From contig NZ_JAJQKI010000003.1 in the NCBI RefSeq assembly GCF_023036475.1, forward strand, positions 372,001 to 436,000: 64,000 nucleotides of DNA, written 5' to 3'. Source of the stretch: Bacillus pinisoli. Lineage in GTDB: Bacteria; Bacillota; Bacilli; Bacillales; SA4. The position numbers and the translations under genes are program-made. Shown here piece by piece: positions 47,924 to 55,697 of the stretch; within the stretch, counting starts at the first letter, position 1, and every line of letters begins with the position of its first letter. The notes below the pieces were generated by a model, which saw only the letters and a list, made by a program, of their open reading frames with translations, ran no database searches and was not told where the DNA came from.

Positions 47924-48293
47924 AACTTTTCTTATTCACCTAGCATTGGGTAAATGGATTTTGTTACTTTAGATATTTCGACAAATGAAATAAAATACCT
48001 TTTTTTCTATTAAGATAGCTAATTAAAATGTAATTCGGACTCAGAAAATTAATTCCTTACCATCCCCACAAACGCTCCATAAAATGATGATATTGTGGCT
48101 CGAGTAAAGAAATAACGACTTCCTTCTTACACTATCCTACACCTTTTGTGTAGGAACTAAACCTTCTTACAAAAAAAATAGCACCCTTATTTACACGGAT
48201 GACAACTATTGTCAAAATGTTAATTGGATGCTATTAACTATTCTATTTTAAAATTGTTATCTAAATAAAGCGTTGTTATAACGATGATCTATA
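47924..48293. other. Intergenic stretch with a small hairpin
   Basis: About 370 bases between the kinase and luxS. A perfect 21-base hairpin (TCCTACACC to TGTGTAGGA, 48135-48155) and a longer imperfect pair (AATAGCACC near 48178, GGATGCTATT near 48227) are seen. The latter may help end luxS transcription. No gene is evident. Confidence 0.45.
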
Positions 48294-48767
48294 TTATCCG
48301 AATACTTTATGAAGATCCTCTTTTGATTGTTGTAACCAGAAATTCATTAATCGCTTAGCACCTTCTAAATCATGAAGCTTTGCTTGCCCACATTGTTTTT
48401 CAGTCGCAGCAGGAACTTCTACTGTTTCAACAGCTTCTTTCATTGTATCTTCTAACATGTCGATAATTTCAGATACTGTTGGATTTCCACTTACAACTAA
48501 ATAAAATCCAGTTTGACAACCCATTGGAGAAACGTCAATAATATCAAAGTGGTCATATTTTTCTGAGTGCTTACGAATGTTAAACGCTAGAAGATGCTCA
48601 AGTGTATGGATGGCATCTGGCTTCATTGCTTGTTTATTAGGTTGGCAAAAGCGGATATCAAATTTATTTACTTCACCGTCGCTACCTACTTTATGAACAC
48701 CACAATGTCTCACATATGGTGCAACTACTGCATCGTGATCTAATTCAAAACTTTCAACTGATGGCAT
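48294..48767 (-). CDS. luxS: S-ribosylhomocysteine lyase
   Basis: A 157-residue enzyme that cleaves S-ribosylhomocysteine to homocysteine and DPD, the autoinducer-2 precursor. The Fe/Zn site is in HTLEHLLA with a later Cys in [15 protein letters not shown]; Cys84-type [10 protein letters not shown] is the catalytic position. The ATG at 48765-48767 gives the B. subtilis length with GGAG 8 bases upstream. An in-frame GTG three codons earlier sits on the ribosome site. It completes the methyl cycle that metK starts. Confidence 0.96.
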   Translation of the reverse strand: MPSVESFELDHDAVVAPYVRHCGVHKVGSDGEVNKFDIRFCQPNKQAMKPDAIHTLEHLLAFNIRKHSEKYDHFDIIDVSPMGCQTGFYLVVSGNPTVSEIIDMLEDTMKEAVETVEVPAATEKQCGQAKLHDLEGAKRLMNFWLQQSKEDLHKVFG

Positions 48768-48880
48768 AAATTTCACTCCTTAGAATCTTTCTATTCTTAT
48801 CATAACGCGAAATGCTTCTTTTTTCACTAATTTAGATTGGAATACTTTGAATTAATGCATGTAATTTTCTGGAGGTACTT

Positions 48881-49105
48881 ATGGTACAAAAACTATTTCT
48901 TCTTATCATACGCTTTTACCAAAGATTTATTTCCCCTCTTACCCCTCCTAGCTGCCGATTCTATCCGACATGTTCTCATTATGGGCTCGAATCCATTCAG
49001 CGATTTGGAGCAGCAAAAGGAGGCTGGTTAACGATTAAAAGAATTTGTAAGTGCCATCCTTTTCACCCTGGTGGCATTGATCCCGTTCCCCAAAAGAAAG
49101 AGTAA
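48881..49105 (+). CDS. yidD: Membrane protein insertion efficiency factor YidD
   Basis: A 74-residue basic, amphipathic protein with the YidD motifs [21 protein letters not shown] and [10 protein letters not shown]. It assists YidC-dependent membrane insertion. B. subtilis ytjA lies next to luxS in the same way. GGAGG lies 5 bases from the ATG. Alone in its transcript, with a terminator immediately after. Confidence 0.93.
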   Translation: MVQKLFLLIIRFYQRFISPLTPPSCRFYPTCSHYGLESIQRFGAAKGGWLTIKRICKCHPFHPGGIDPVPQKKE

Positions 49106-49138
49106 AACTTGATTACTTATAATCAAGTTTTTTTATTT
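49103..49138 (+). terminator. Terminator after yidD
   Basis: AAACTTGATT pairs with AATCAAGTTT, followed by TTTTATTTT. Confidence 0.88.
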
Positions 49139-49177
49139 TCCCTCTTGTCAGACAAGCATGGATTCGTTTATGATTTA

Positions 49178-49198
49178 AATCGTAATAATTACGTTTTA
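49178..49198. promoter_or_regulatory. Zur box upstream of the CobW-type GTPase
   Basis: A 21-bp dyad, AAATCGTAAT-A-ATTACGTTTT, differs at one position from the Bacillus Zur consensus (AAATCGTAAT-N-ATTACGATTT). It ends 16 bases before the gene's start, so zinc-bound Zur should repress it. Confidence 0.88.
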
Positions 49199-49214
49199 TA
49201 AAAAGGAGAAAAAA

Positions 49215-50396
49215 ATGAATAAAATACCAGTAACTGTTTTAAGTGGATACCTAGGAGCAGGCAAAACTACATTACTTAATCATATCTTACACAATCGTTC
49301 CGGTCTAAAAGTTGCCGTCATTGTTAATGATATGAGTGAAATAAATATTGATGCCTCTCTTGTAAAGAAAGGTGGGTTTTCACGAACAGAAGAAAAACTT
49401 GTTGAAATGCAAAATGGTTGTATATGCTGCACACTACGTGAAGATTTAATGATAGAAGTTGAAAAACTCGCAAAGCAGGGCGATATCGATTATATAATAA
49501 TAGAATCTTCAGGAATAAGTGAACCTATTCCGGTTGCTCAAACATTTACTTATATTGATGAAGAACTAGGGATTGATTTAACAGAAATTTGTCGACTTGA
49601 TACAATGGTGACGGTTGTAGATGGATACCGGTTCTGGAATGACTACACAAGTGGAGAAAGTTTGATAGATCGACAACAAGGAACAGATGAGTTCGATACT
49701 AGAGAAGTAGCTGACCTCTTAATTGATCAGATAGAATTTGCTAATGTCCTTATTTTAAATAAGATTGATCTACTCGTCGAGGATAAAGTTAATCAACTAC
49801 AAGGAGTCTTACGAAAACTAAATCCTCAGGCAAAAATAGTATTAGCTAGTCATTCAAAAGTAGCACTTCATGAAATATTACATACGAATCTATTCGACTT
49901 TGAAGAAGCTAGTATGGGAGCAGGCTGGATGAGAGAGCTAAATGAAGAGCATGTACCTGAAACGGAAGAATATGGGATATCATCCTTTGTTTATCGCAAA
50001 AGAATTCCTTTCCACCCTGAAAGGCTGAAGAGTTGGCTAGAGAATTGGCCAATTGACATTGTTCGGGCAAAAGGATTTATCTGGCTCTCCTCACAAAATG
50101 ATGACTCTATTCTCCTTTCTCAAGCTGGTCCTTCTATTATTTTTCAACCAGTCGGGCAATGGGTTGCTGCACTTCCTGAACAGGAACAGCACATGATCCT
50201 AAAGGAAGAACCTGAGTTATTAGAGAATTGGGATCCTATCTACGGTGATCGTATCACAGAACTAGTTTTCATTGGGATCCATTTAAATAGAGACCTTGTT
50301 GAATCATCATTAAATGAATGTCTTCTTACTGAAAGAGAATTACAGGAAGATTGGAAGTTGCATAAAGATACTTTATTTATGGAAAAAATTTTGTAA
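49215..50396 (+). CDS. zagA: Zur-controlled CobW/COG0523 GTPase (ZagA/YciC type)
   Basis: A 393-residue GTP-binding metallochaperone. The P-loop is [14 protein letters not shown], the metal motif CxCC is in [12 protein letters not shown], Walker B is in [11 protein letters not shown] and NKID gives guanine specificity. The C-terminal CobW domain follows ([10 protein letters not shown]). B. subtilis YciC/ZagA delivers zinc to FolEB when zinc is scarce; the near-perfect Zur box supports the same regulation. The product is sure as a COG0523 GTPase; the exact ortholog is inferred. It is followed by znuA with its own Zur boxes. Confidence 0.9.
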   Translation: MNKIPVTVLSGYLGAGKTTLLNHILHNRSGLKVAVIVNDMSEINIDASLVKKGGFSRTEEKLVEMQNGCICCTLREDLMIEVEKLAKQGDIDYIIIESSGISEPIPVAQTFTYIDEELGIDLTEICRLDTMVTVVDGYRFWNDYTSGESLIDRQQGTDEFDTREVADLLIDQIEFANVLILNKIDLLVEDKVNQLQGVLRKLNPQAKIVLASHSKVALHEILHTNLFDFEEASMGAGWMRELNEEHVPETEEYGISSFVYRKRIPFHPERLKSWLENWPIDIVRAKGFIWLSSQNDDSILLSQAGPSIIFQPVGQWVAALPEQEQHMILKEEPELLENWDPIYGDRITELVFIGIHLNRDLVESSLNECLLTERELQEDWKLHKDTLFMEKIL

Positions 50397-50412
50397 AAAC
50401 TTTTCAGTTCCA

Positions 50413-50471
50413 AAATCGGAATAATTACGATATAATATTTTTTGGATTTCAAATCGAAACGATTATGATTT
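50413..50471 (+). promoter_or_regulatory. Two Zur-type boxes upstream of znuA
   Basis: Box 1 (50413-50433) reads AAATCGGAAT-A-ATTACGATAT; box 2 (50451-50471) reads AAATCGAAAC-G-ATTATGATTT. Each keeps most of the Zur dyad. TATAAT overlaps the end of box 1 (50431-50436) and may be a -10 element. Confidence 0.8.
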
Positions 50472-50488
50472 ATAAGGAAGGGAAAAGT

Positions 50489-51565
50489 ATGAAACAATTA
50501 TCGCTATATTTTATGCTAATCATTGCATTAAGCTTGGCTTTAGTTGGTTGTAACCAACAGGCCCAAGACGAAACAACAGAACTAACTGAGGATAAGTTAA
50601 CTATATATACGACTATTTATCCACTTGAATTTTTTGCCTCTCAAATTGGGGGAAACCATGTAGAAGTTGAGAACATCGTACCTCCAGGAGCAGATGGTCA
50701 TACCTATGAGCCAACTGCAAAGACCATGGTTAAGATTGCAGAAGCAGATGCGTTTATTTACTCAGGTTCCGGAATTGAAGGATTTGCTGATGCCATTAAG
50801 GATGCCATGAAAAATGAAGACGTACGAATGGTAGAGGCAGCACACGACATTGAATTAATTGCTCATGGTGTTGAAGAGGAAAAAGGCCATGATGATCATG
50901 CAGCGCACGAAGAGGAAGAAGCTCATGATGATCATGCAGAACACGAAGAGGAAGCCCATGATGATCATGCTGAACATGAAGAGGAAGAAACTCATGATGA
51001 CCATGCAGAACACGCAGATGAAGAAGCGCACGATCATGGTAATTTAGATCCTCATGTTTGGTTAGATCCACTTTTAGCTATTCAACTATCTGAAAATATT
51101 CTAAATGTCTTAGTGGAATTAAAACCTGAATCTAAAGACGAATTTCAGAAAAACTTTGATCAACTCAAAGTAGAACTTGAAAAGCTAAATCAGGAATTTA
51201 CCGAAGCCATTACACAGTCAACAAAAAAAGAAATACTTGTTGCTCATGCTGCCTATGGGTATTGGGAAGCCCGTTATGGGATTGAACAAATTAGTGTTTC
51301 TGGACTTTCACCAACAAATGAGCCTTCTCAGCAAGAACTAACCAACATCATTGAAACCGCTAAAGAACACGACATTAATTATGTTCTGTTTGAGCAAAAT
51401 GTTTCTACTAAAATTGCGGATATTGTCAAAAAGGAAATTAAAGCAGAAGCGTTAACTCTTCACAATTTAGAAACGCTCACTGAAAATGATCTTACAGCTA
51501 ATGAAGATTATTTCACAATGATGAGAAAAAATCTTGAAACATTAAAGACTGCTTTAAATAACTAG
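50489..51565 (+). CDS. znuA: Zinc-binding ABC transporter lipoprotein ZnuA/AdcA type
   Basis: A lipoprotein of about 358 residues: signal peptide with lipobox LVGC, then the cluster A-I metal-receptor fold (TTIYPLEFFASQIGG, GADGHTYEPT, DPHVWLDP). Between the metal sites lies a long acidic His loop (about residues 130-185) built of AHDDHAEHEEE-like repeats, typical of zinc-specific members. The ATG at 50489 follows GGAAGGG; an earlier in-frame start is rejected because it would lie in Zur box 2. No znuB or znuC follows, so the permease and ATPase must be encoded elsewhere. Confidence 0.92.
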   Translation: MKQLSLYFMLIIALSLALVGCNQQAQDETTELTEDKLTIYTTIYPLEFFASQIGGNHVEVENIVPPGADGHTYEPTAKTMVKIAEADAFIYSGSGIEGFADAIKDAMKNEDVRMVEAAHDIELIAHGVEEEKGHDDHAAHEEEEAHDDHAEHEEEAHDDHAEHEEEETHDDHAEHADEEAHDHGNLDPHVWLDPLLAIQLSENILNVLVELKPESKDEFQKNFDQLKVELEKLNQEFTEAITQSTKKEILVAHAAYGYWEARYGIEQISVSGLSPTNEPSQQELTNIIETAKEHDINYVLFEQNVSTKIADIVKKEIKAEALTLHNLETLTENDLTANEDYFTMMRKNLETLKTALNN

Positions 51566-51593
51566 TTTTATGTTTTTGGCAAATTTTTATGGG

Positions 51594-51628
51594 ATTATTG
51601 AATAATAATGATAATTATTTTCAATAAT
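51594..51628. promoter_or_regulatory. Fur-like dyad in the znuA/DUF1540 convergent space
   Basis: TGATAAT-T-ATTTTCA at 51609-51623 is one mismatch from the 7-1-7 Fur consensus. It lies at the centre of a longer dyad (ATTATTGAA...TTCAATAAT). No gene is positioned to use it: znuA ends before it and the DUF1540 gene converges on it. AGAGGACATAATG follows, resembling an RBS and start, and may be a remnant. Confidence 0.5.
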
Positions 51629-51651
51629 ATAGATAGAGGACATAATGAACG

Positions 51652-51690
51652 AGAAAAGAGACAATCACGGTATTGATTGTCTCTTTAGAA
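51652..51690. terminator. Bidirectional terminator
   Basis: AAAGAGACAATC pairs with GATTGTCTCTTT; it can end both znuA and the DUF1540 gene. Confidence 0.85.
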
Positions 51691-51694
51691 AAAT

Positions 51695-51853
51695 TTATAC
51701 GTCTGTAGGTTCGAATGTTTTACAATCAGTTTCAGAACTACTTTCAGCATTCTTATCTCTGTGGTTCACAACATAAATTTGAGTGGCTCCACATTTTTGT
51801 CCGTGCATGTTGTGTACACAACTACTTACTTCACATAATACATCTTGTGCCAT
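51695..51853 (-). CDS. DUF1540 domain protein, 52 aa
   Basis: A short frame from ATG (51851-51853) to TAA (51695-51697), with AAGGAGG upstream. The product MAQDVLCEVSSCVHN... has four Cys (VLCEVSSC, KCGA, DCKTFEP) in the DUF1540 arrangement, a small putative metal-binding unit. It lies between two metal-regulated loci. Function unknown. Confidence 0.85.
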   Translation of the reverse strand: MAQDVLCEVSSCVHNMHGQKCGATQIYVVNHRDKNAESSSETDCKTFEPTDV

Positions 51854-51922
51854 TTATCAAACACCTCCTTACCTTTATGTTTAACCATTTAAGGAGAAGC
51901 TATACTAGTGAAACTTGATAAA

Positions 51923-51967
51923 GGCTGTTTGTATAGAAAGTTGTTTTCAGGGTAAAAATCCCAAAAG
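51923..51967 (-). mobile_element. MITE fragment, copy F (about 45 bp)
   Basis: GGCTGTTTGTATAGAAAGTTG followed by TAAAAATCCCAAAAG matches the right end of the MITE family in reverse orientation, then similarity stops. The other end and target duplication were not found. Confidence 0.55.
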
Positions 51968-51999
51968 TAATTTCTCTTTATTTCTTATAAGGTACCAAC

Positions 52000-52030
52000 A
52001 AAAAAGCAGTGACCATTCACTGCTTTTTTG
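52000..52030. terminator. Terminator after the Fur-linked operon
   Basis: AAAAAAGCAGTGA pairs with TCACTGCTTTTTT; it overlaps the end of the 207-residue gene. Confidence 0.85.
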
Positions 52031-52640
52031 TTGTTGTTACTCGGTAAAAAGAACCACTTATTGAACTTTTGCCTACGTTGGCTAAGGTCTGTTTCACATA
52101 TAAGATGGCTTCATGATACTCACTAATAGGCGAGATTGTCACTTCTCCATTACTTAAGTCAATCAGCTCAATTTCATCAGGAATTTGCGAATACGCTTTT
52201 ATAGTAAATAGTGAAATCAAGTGTGTGAGTAATTTTTTATCAAACTCATTCCAAACAAATTTTTTTACAACGAAAGATTTCTGCTTCCATTCTCCTAATT
52301 CAAGTTGAAGCGATAATTGTATATTAAGTTCTGGTATTGATACTTGGGAGCTATTACGTATAGAGAATAAATGAGTGTGATTGATTCTTCCAATGGATTG
52401 CAGTAAATAATTACTAAACTTAGCTAGGGCAATTAGACTTGAAGAAGTACTAAAAAATGCTGGATTCCTTGTGTGTTTGTAGATAGTAGCAAGCAATGTC
52501 TCCGTATTACGCTCAGAAAAAGAATGACCTGCATACTCTCTAATAATTTCTTCTACAGTTTGTTGAAAAAGGAGATCCTGCTCTAGTTGGGTAAAAGATC
52601 GTCTATCATGGTGTTTATTATGTAGTGACAGTCCGTTCAT
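52017..52640 (-). CDS. Hypothetical protein coupled to DUF2325, 207 aa
   Basis: A soluble protein with no signal peptide or Cys-rich motif. It starts one base after the stop of the DUF2325 gene (TGAG ATG) with AGGAAG upstream, so the two are translationally coupled. Segments such as LLTHLISLFTIKAYSQIPDEIELIDLSNGEVTISP suggest an alpha/beta fold, but I recognise no family. It should share the Fur-controlled promoter and so be induced by iron lack. Confidence 0.7.
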   Translation of the reverse strand: MNGLSLHNKHHDRRSFTQLEQDLLFQQTVEEIIREYAGHSFSERNTETLLATIYKHTRNPAFFSTSSSLIALAKFSNYLLQSIGRINHTHLFSIRNSSQVSIPELNIQLSLQLELGEWKQKSFVVKKFVWNEFDKKLLTHLISLFTIKAYSQIPDEIELIDLSNGEVTISPISEYHEAILYVKQTLANVGKSSISGSFYRVTTTKKQ

Positions 52641-52641
52641 C

Positions 52642-52932
52642 TCAGCTTCCTACTTTCAATTCTTGCAGTACACTATACATGGAGCTCCAAGAGCGTTTAA
52701 CAAAATAGATTGGCTTCTCTTTTTCTTTTGCTTTTTGTTTGATGACTTTTGCTAAGTTATGATTAACATAATCGGTCAAAACAAACACCATATCAATATT
52801 TTCTGGTATACCCTTTTTTACTGAATTTACTTTTCTACCATCGATATGATGAATTTCTCCAAACCCAATATTTACTAGCTTTTCAGTAATTAATCCTAAA
52901 TGATCTGCGCCCACAACCATTAGTGACTTCAT
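52642..52932 (-). CDS. DUF2325 domain protein, 96 aa
   Basis: The DUF2325 pattern is clear: MVVGADHLGLITEKLVNIGF, then HIDGRKVNSVKKGIPENIDMVFVLTDYVNHNLAKVIKQKAKEKEKPIYF (given here as one pattern in parts: HIDGRK, VFVLTDYVNH, KPIYFVKRS). The fold is thought to be a small Rossmann-like domain; the role is unknown. GGGAGG lies 9 bases from the ATG. The promoter upstream contains a Fur-like box, which would make it iron-regulated. Confidence 0.8.
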   Translation of the reverse strand: MKSLMVVGADHLGLITEKLVNIGFGEIHHIDGRKVNSVKKGIPENIDMVFVLTDYVNHNLAKVIKQKAKEKEKPIYFVKRSWSSMYSVLQELKVGS

Positions 52933-52966
52933 TTATTTTTTCCTCCCATGTAATATTATTACCATC

Positions 52967-53023
52967 ATTCTAATTGAGAATGATTATCTTTGTCAAGTTA
53001 ATTGATAAAAATTATCATTATCA
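52967..53023 (-). promoter_or_regulatory. Promoter with Fur-like boxes for the DUF2325 operon
   Basis: On the minus strand, TTGACA (52991-52996) and TAGAAT (52967-52972) are 18 bases apart. A Fur-like site, TGAGAAT-G-ATTATCT (52975-52989), fills the spacer. A second, TGATAAA-A-ATTATCA (53003-53017), lies just upstream and runs into further ATTATC repeats. It is upstream of the next plus-strand gene too. Confidence 0.7.
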
Positions 53024-53104
53024 ATTAAAACCCTTTTTTATTGCATATTCCTGTTCGCAGATGGACACATTATAGTACGTATTAAAAATGAGGGAGGAAT
53101 CAAC

Positions 53105-53263
53105 ATGGACAGATATCCGATTTATACGGACTCACTAGCTACTGTTTGGCACCATGAGCTTTCACCAAAGGATACATATTATTTTGAAGCAGATGCGCTT
53201 GAGTGGGAAGATCAGGATCCATTCGATGAATATAAGGACCAAGGGACATCTTTCTACTTATAA
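53105..53263 (+). CDS. Small acidic protein, 52 aa
   Basis: A short frame (ATG 53105, TAA 53261-53263) with GGGAGG 7 bases upstream. The product is acidic and aromatic (YPIYTDSLATVWHHELS, YYFEADALEWEDQDPF). It is divergent from the Fur-linked DUF2325 gene and shares the intergenic Fur boxes. A terminator follows. No family recognised. Confidence 0.7.
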   Translation: MDRYPIYTDSLATVWHHELSPKDTYYFEADALEWEDQDPFDEYKDQGTSFYL

Positions 53264-53294
53264 ACTGTCTAATACTAAAAGTGACCGAAATAGA

Positions 53295-53327
53295 AAAAGA
53301 AGAGTTCTCCACTCTTCTTTTTTACTG
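53295..53327. terminator. Bidirectional terminator before menE
   Basis: GAAGAGT pairs with ACTCTTC, flanked by A and T tracts. It ends the small plus-strand gene and menE. Confidence 0.82.
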
Positions 53328-54809
53328 TCAATTTTCATGTATAGGTACTAACTCTAAGAGCTTATGCCGTTGAAGCTTATTCGTTGCATTACGAGGGAGC
53401 TCTTGGACAAAATAGAAACTTCTTGGTACTTTATATTTCGCCAATTGATCAAGGCAATATTTTTCTAGTTCTTCATAAGTGAGCTGATCTCCTACAACAA
53501 ATGCAACCGGCACTTGTCCCCACTTTTCATCTTCAATTCCAATGACACCGGCCTCTTTTACATTCGTATGAGATAATAAAACCCCTTCAATTTCAGCAGG
53601 ATAGATATTTTCTCCCCCTGAAATGATTAAATCCTTCCTGCGATCTAATACGAATAGGAAGCCCTCTTCATCTAAATAGCCAATATCTCCCGTATACAAC
53701 CAGCCTTCTTTTATAGACTCTTTCGTCGCTTCCATTCTATTGTAATAACCACTTGTAACAGTAGGTCCCTTCACAACAATCTCTCCTGGTTGAAAGGGCG
53801 GCTGCTCTTTCCCCTCATTGATAATTCTCACTTGGGAATGGAACAAAGGTTTACCCGCTGATCCGAGTTTACTTAGACTATATTCAGGTGAAAGTGTTAC
53901 TAATTGTGAGGCTGTTTCTGTCATCCCATAAGTCTGAAAAACAGGAATGTTTAAGCTTTTACTTTTTTCTAATAAAGACTTAGGTGCTGGTCCTCCTCCT
54001 AATAAAACACAGCGAAGAGAATCAGCATAATGTAGGTTTTCGTGTTCAAGGTGTTCTACCATTTGGAAAAGCATCGTACTTACAACTGAAATCATTGAAA
54101 TATTTTCTTTGATGATCATACGATTGACTATAGAAGGAGAAAATTGTTCTAGAATGACGACTTTCATCCCATAAATTACACTTCTCATCAATATGGATAA
54201 ACCACTGACATGGAAAAAAGGAACACAGGCTAGCCAACTATCATTCTGATGAATTCCAAGGTTTAGCGCAGACCCTATTGCACTCCAATAGTGATTTCCA
54301 TACGTATGTAATACCCCTTTAGGACGTCCTGTAGTTCCGGACGTATACATGATGGTATCATACTCCAATAACGAAAACTCTTGTTGTATTTCGGCCTCAG
54401 TACAAGGTTCAATATCGTATAAAGCATCAAAGGAGATGATTTGAATGTTGTTCCCATTATCAACCTTTGTCGATAATGAAGATTCAGCAAAAAGATACGT
54501 CGCACCTGAGTCTTCTAACTGCCAAGAAATTTCTTGGCTAGTCAGTCTAGTGTTCAGTAATACGGTTATTCCACCCACGTATTTTATCGCATGAATCAGC
54601 TCGATCATCTCCATGCTATTATTAGAAAGAAGTCCTACTTTTGTTCCCTTATGAATGCCCAAACTATATAATCTTCTAGCCGTTTGAAGCACTTGGTTAT
54701 GTAATTCTTCAAAGGTAATTTCACGGTCTCCCACTTTTATCGCAACACGATTTGGAGTTAAGTATGCCCTTTGCATAAGCCAATTAGGTACAACTTGTGT
54801 TTCAAACAT
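53328..54809 (-). CDS. menE: O-succinylbenzoate-CoA ligase
   Basis: A 493-residue acyl-CoA synthetase that activates o-succinylbenzoate for menaquinone synthesis. YTSGTTGRPKGVLHT is the AMP-binding motif, QTYGMTETASQ and YTGDIGYLDEEGFLFVLDRRKD are later adenylate-forming motifs. The ATG at 54807-54809 has GAGG 6 bases upstream; an 18-residue longer reading has none. A full terminator hairpin separates it from menB. In B. subtilis menC follows menE, but here the operon ends. Confidence 0.95.
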   Translation of the reverse strand: MFETQVVPNWLMQRAYLTPNRVAIKVGDREITFEELHNQVLQTARRLYSLGIHKGTKVGLLSNNSMEMIELIHAIKYVGGITVLLNTRLTSQEISWQLEDSGATYLFAESSLSTKVDNGNNIQIISFDALYDIEPCTEAEIQQEFSLLEYDTIMYTSGTTGRPKGVLHTYGNHYWSAIGSALNLGIHQNDSWLACVPFFHVSGLSILMRSVIYGMKVVILEQFSPSIVNRMIIKENISMISVVSTMLFQMVEHLEHENLHYADSLRCVLLGGGPAPKSLLEKSKSLNIPVFQTYGMTETASQLVTLSPEYSLSKLGSAGKPLFHSQVRIINEGKEQPPFQPGEIVVKGPTVTSGYYNRMEATKESIKEGWLYTGDIGYLDEEGFLFVLDRRKDLIISGGENIYPAEIEGVLLSHTNVKEAGVIGIEDEKWGQVPVAFVVGDQLTYEELEKYCLDQLAKYKVPRSFYFVQELPRNATNKLQRHKLLELVPIHEN

Positions 54810-54835
54810 AATGCGCCTCACTTCCTGTAGGTAGT

Positions 54836-54870
54836 AGAAAAGCTTGATGGTTAATACCATCAAGCTTTTG
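54836..54870. terminator. Hairpin terminator between menB and menE
   Basis: AAAAGCTTGATGG and CCATCAAGCTTTT form a perfect 13-bp stem with a 6-base loop. On the minus strand it ends in CTTTTCTAC, so menE transcription may be attenuated or have a separate promoter. Confidence 0.78.
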
Positions 54871-54878
54871 CCATAATC

Positions 54879-55697
54879 TTATGGGAAACGTGGGAATTGC
54901 TTAAAGTCCGGAGTACGCTTCTCCTTAAATGCATCTCTACCTTCTTTTGCTTCTTCAGTTGTATAATACAGTAACGTTGCATCTCCAGCGAATTGCTGTA
55001 AACCAGCTAACCCGTCAGTATCTGCATTCATCGCAGCTTTTAAGAAGCGGATAGCAGTCGGGCTTTTCTCTAGAATTTCGTTACACCATTGTACAGTCTC
55101 AGCTTCTAGTTGATCAAGAGGTACAACTGTATTTACTAATCCCATATCTAGAGCTTCTTGTGCGTTGTATTGACGGCATAAGAACCAAATTTCTCTTGCC
55201 TTTTTATGACCAACGATGCGAGCAAGATAGCCAGAACCATACCCCGCATCAAAGCTTCCAACTTTAGGACCAGTTTGTCCAAAAATAGCATTATCAGCAG
55301 CAATCGTTAAATCACAAACGACATGTAATACGTGCCCTCCACCAATTGCATAACCAGAAACCATCGCGATAACTGGCTTTGGTATAACACGAATTAAACG
55401 CTGAAGGTCTAATACATTCAAGCGAGGTATTTGGTCATCACCAACGTAACCACCATGGCCACGAACTTTTTGGTCTCCACCTGCACAGAATGCTTCGTCA
55501 CCAGCACCTGCTAATACGATAACTCCAATATTCTCGTCATCGCGCGCATAAGCAAATGCATCAATTAGTTCCATTACTGTCTTAGGGCGGAACGCATTTC
55601 TTACTTCAGGACGGTTAATGGTAATCTTAGCAATTCCATTATGTGTTTCATATAAAATGTCTTCATATTTTCTTTCAGCAATCCATTCTACTGTCAT
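54879..55697 (-). CDS. menB: 1,4-dihydroxy-2-naphthoyl-CoA synthase
   Basis: A 272-residue crotonase-fold enzyme that closes the naphthoate ring. [38 protein letters not shown] and [17 protein letters not shown] are MenB signatures. The ATG at 55695-55697 has a perfect AAGGAGG 7 bases upstream, and the length matches B. subtilis (271). The reading frame is open upstream into menH with no stop, so a MenH-MenB fusion could also be made. The strong ribosome site indicates that free MenB is made. Confidence 0.96.
   Translation of the reverse strand: MTVEWIAERKYEDILYETHNGIAKITINRPEVRNAFRPKTVMELIDAFAYARDDENIGVIVLAGAGDEAFCAGGDQKVRGHGGYVGDDQIPRLNVLDLQRLIRVIPKPVIAMVSGYAIGGGHVLHVVCDLTIAADNAIFGQTGPKVGSFDAGYGSGYLARIVGHKKAREIWFLCRQYNAQEALDMGLVNTVVPLDQLEAETVQWCNEILEKSPTAIRFLKAAMNADTDGLAGLQQFAGDATLLYYTTEEAKEGRDAFKEKRTPDFKQFPRFP

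Noticed and set aside
50796..51071. Antisense frame over the znuA His loop
   Set aside because: It results from the repetitive CATGATGATCATG tract; low complexity and no ribosome site.
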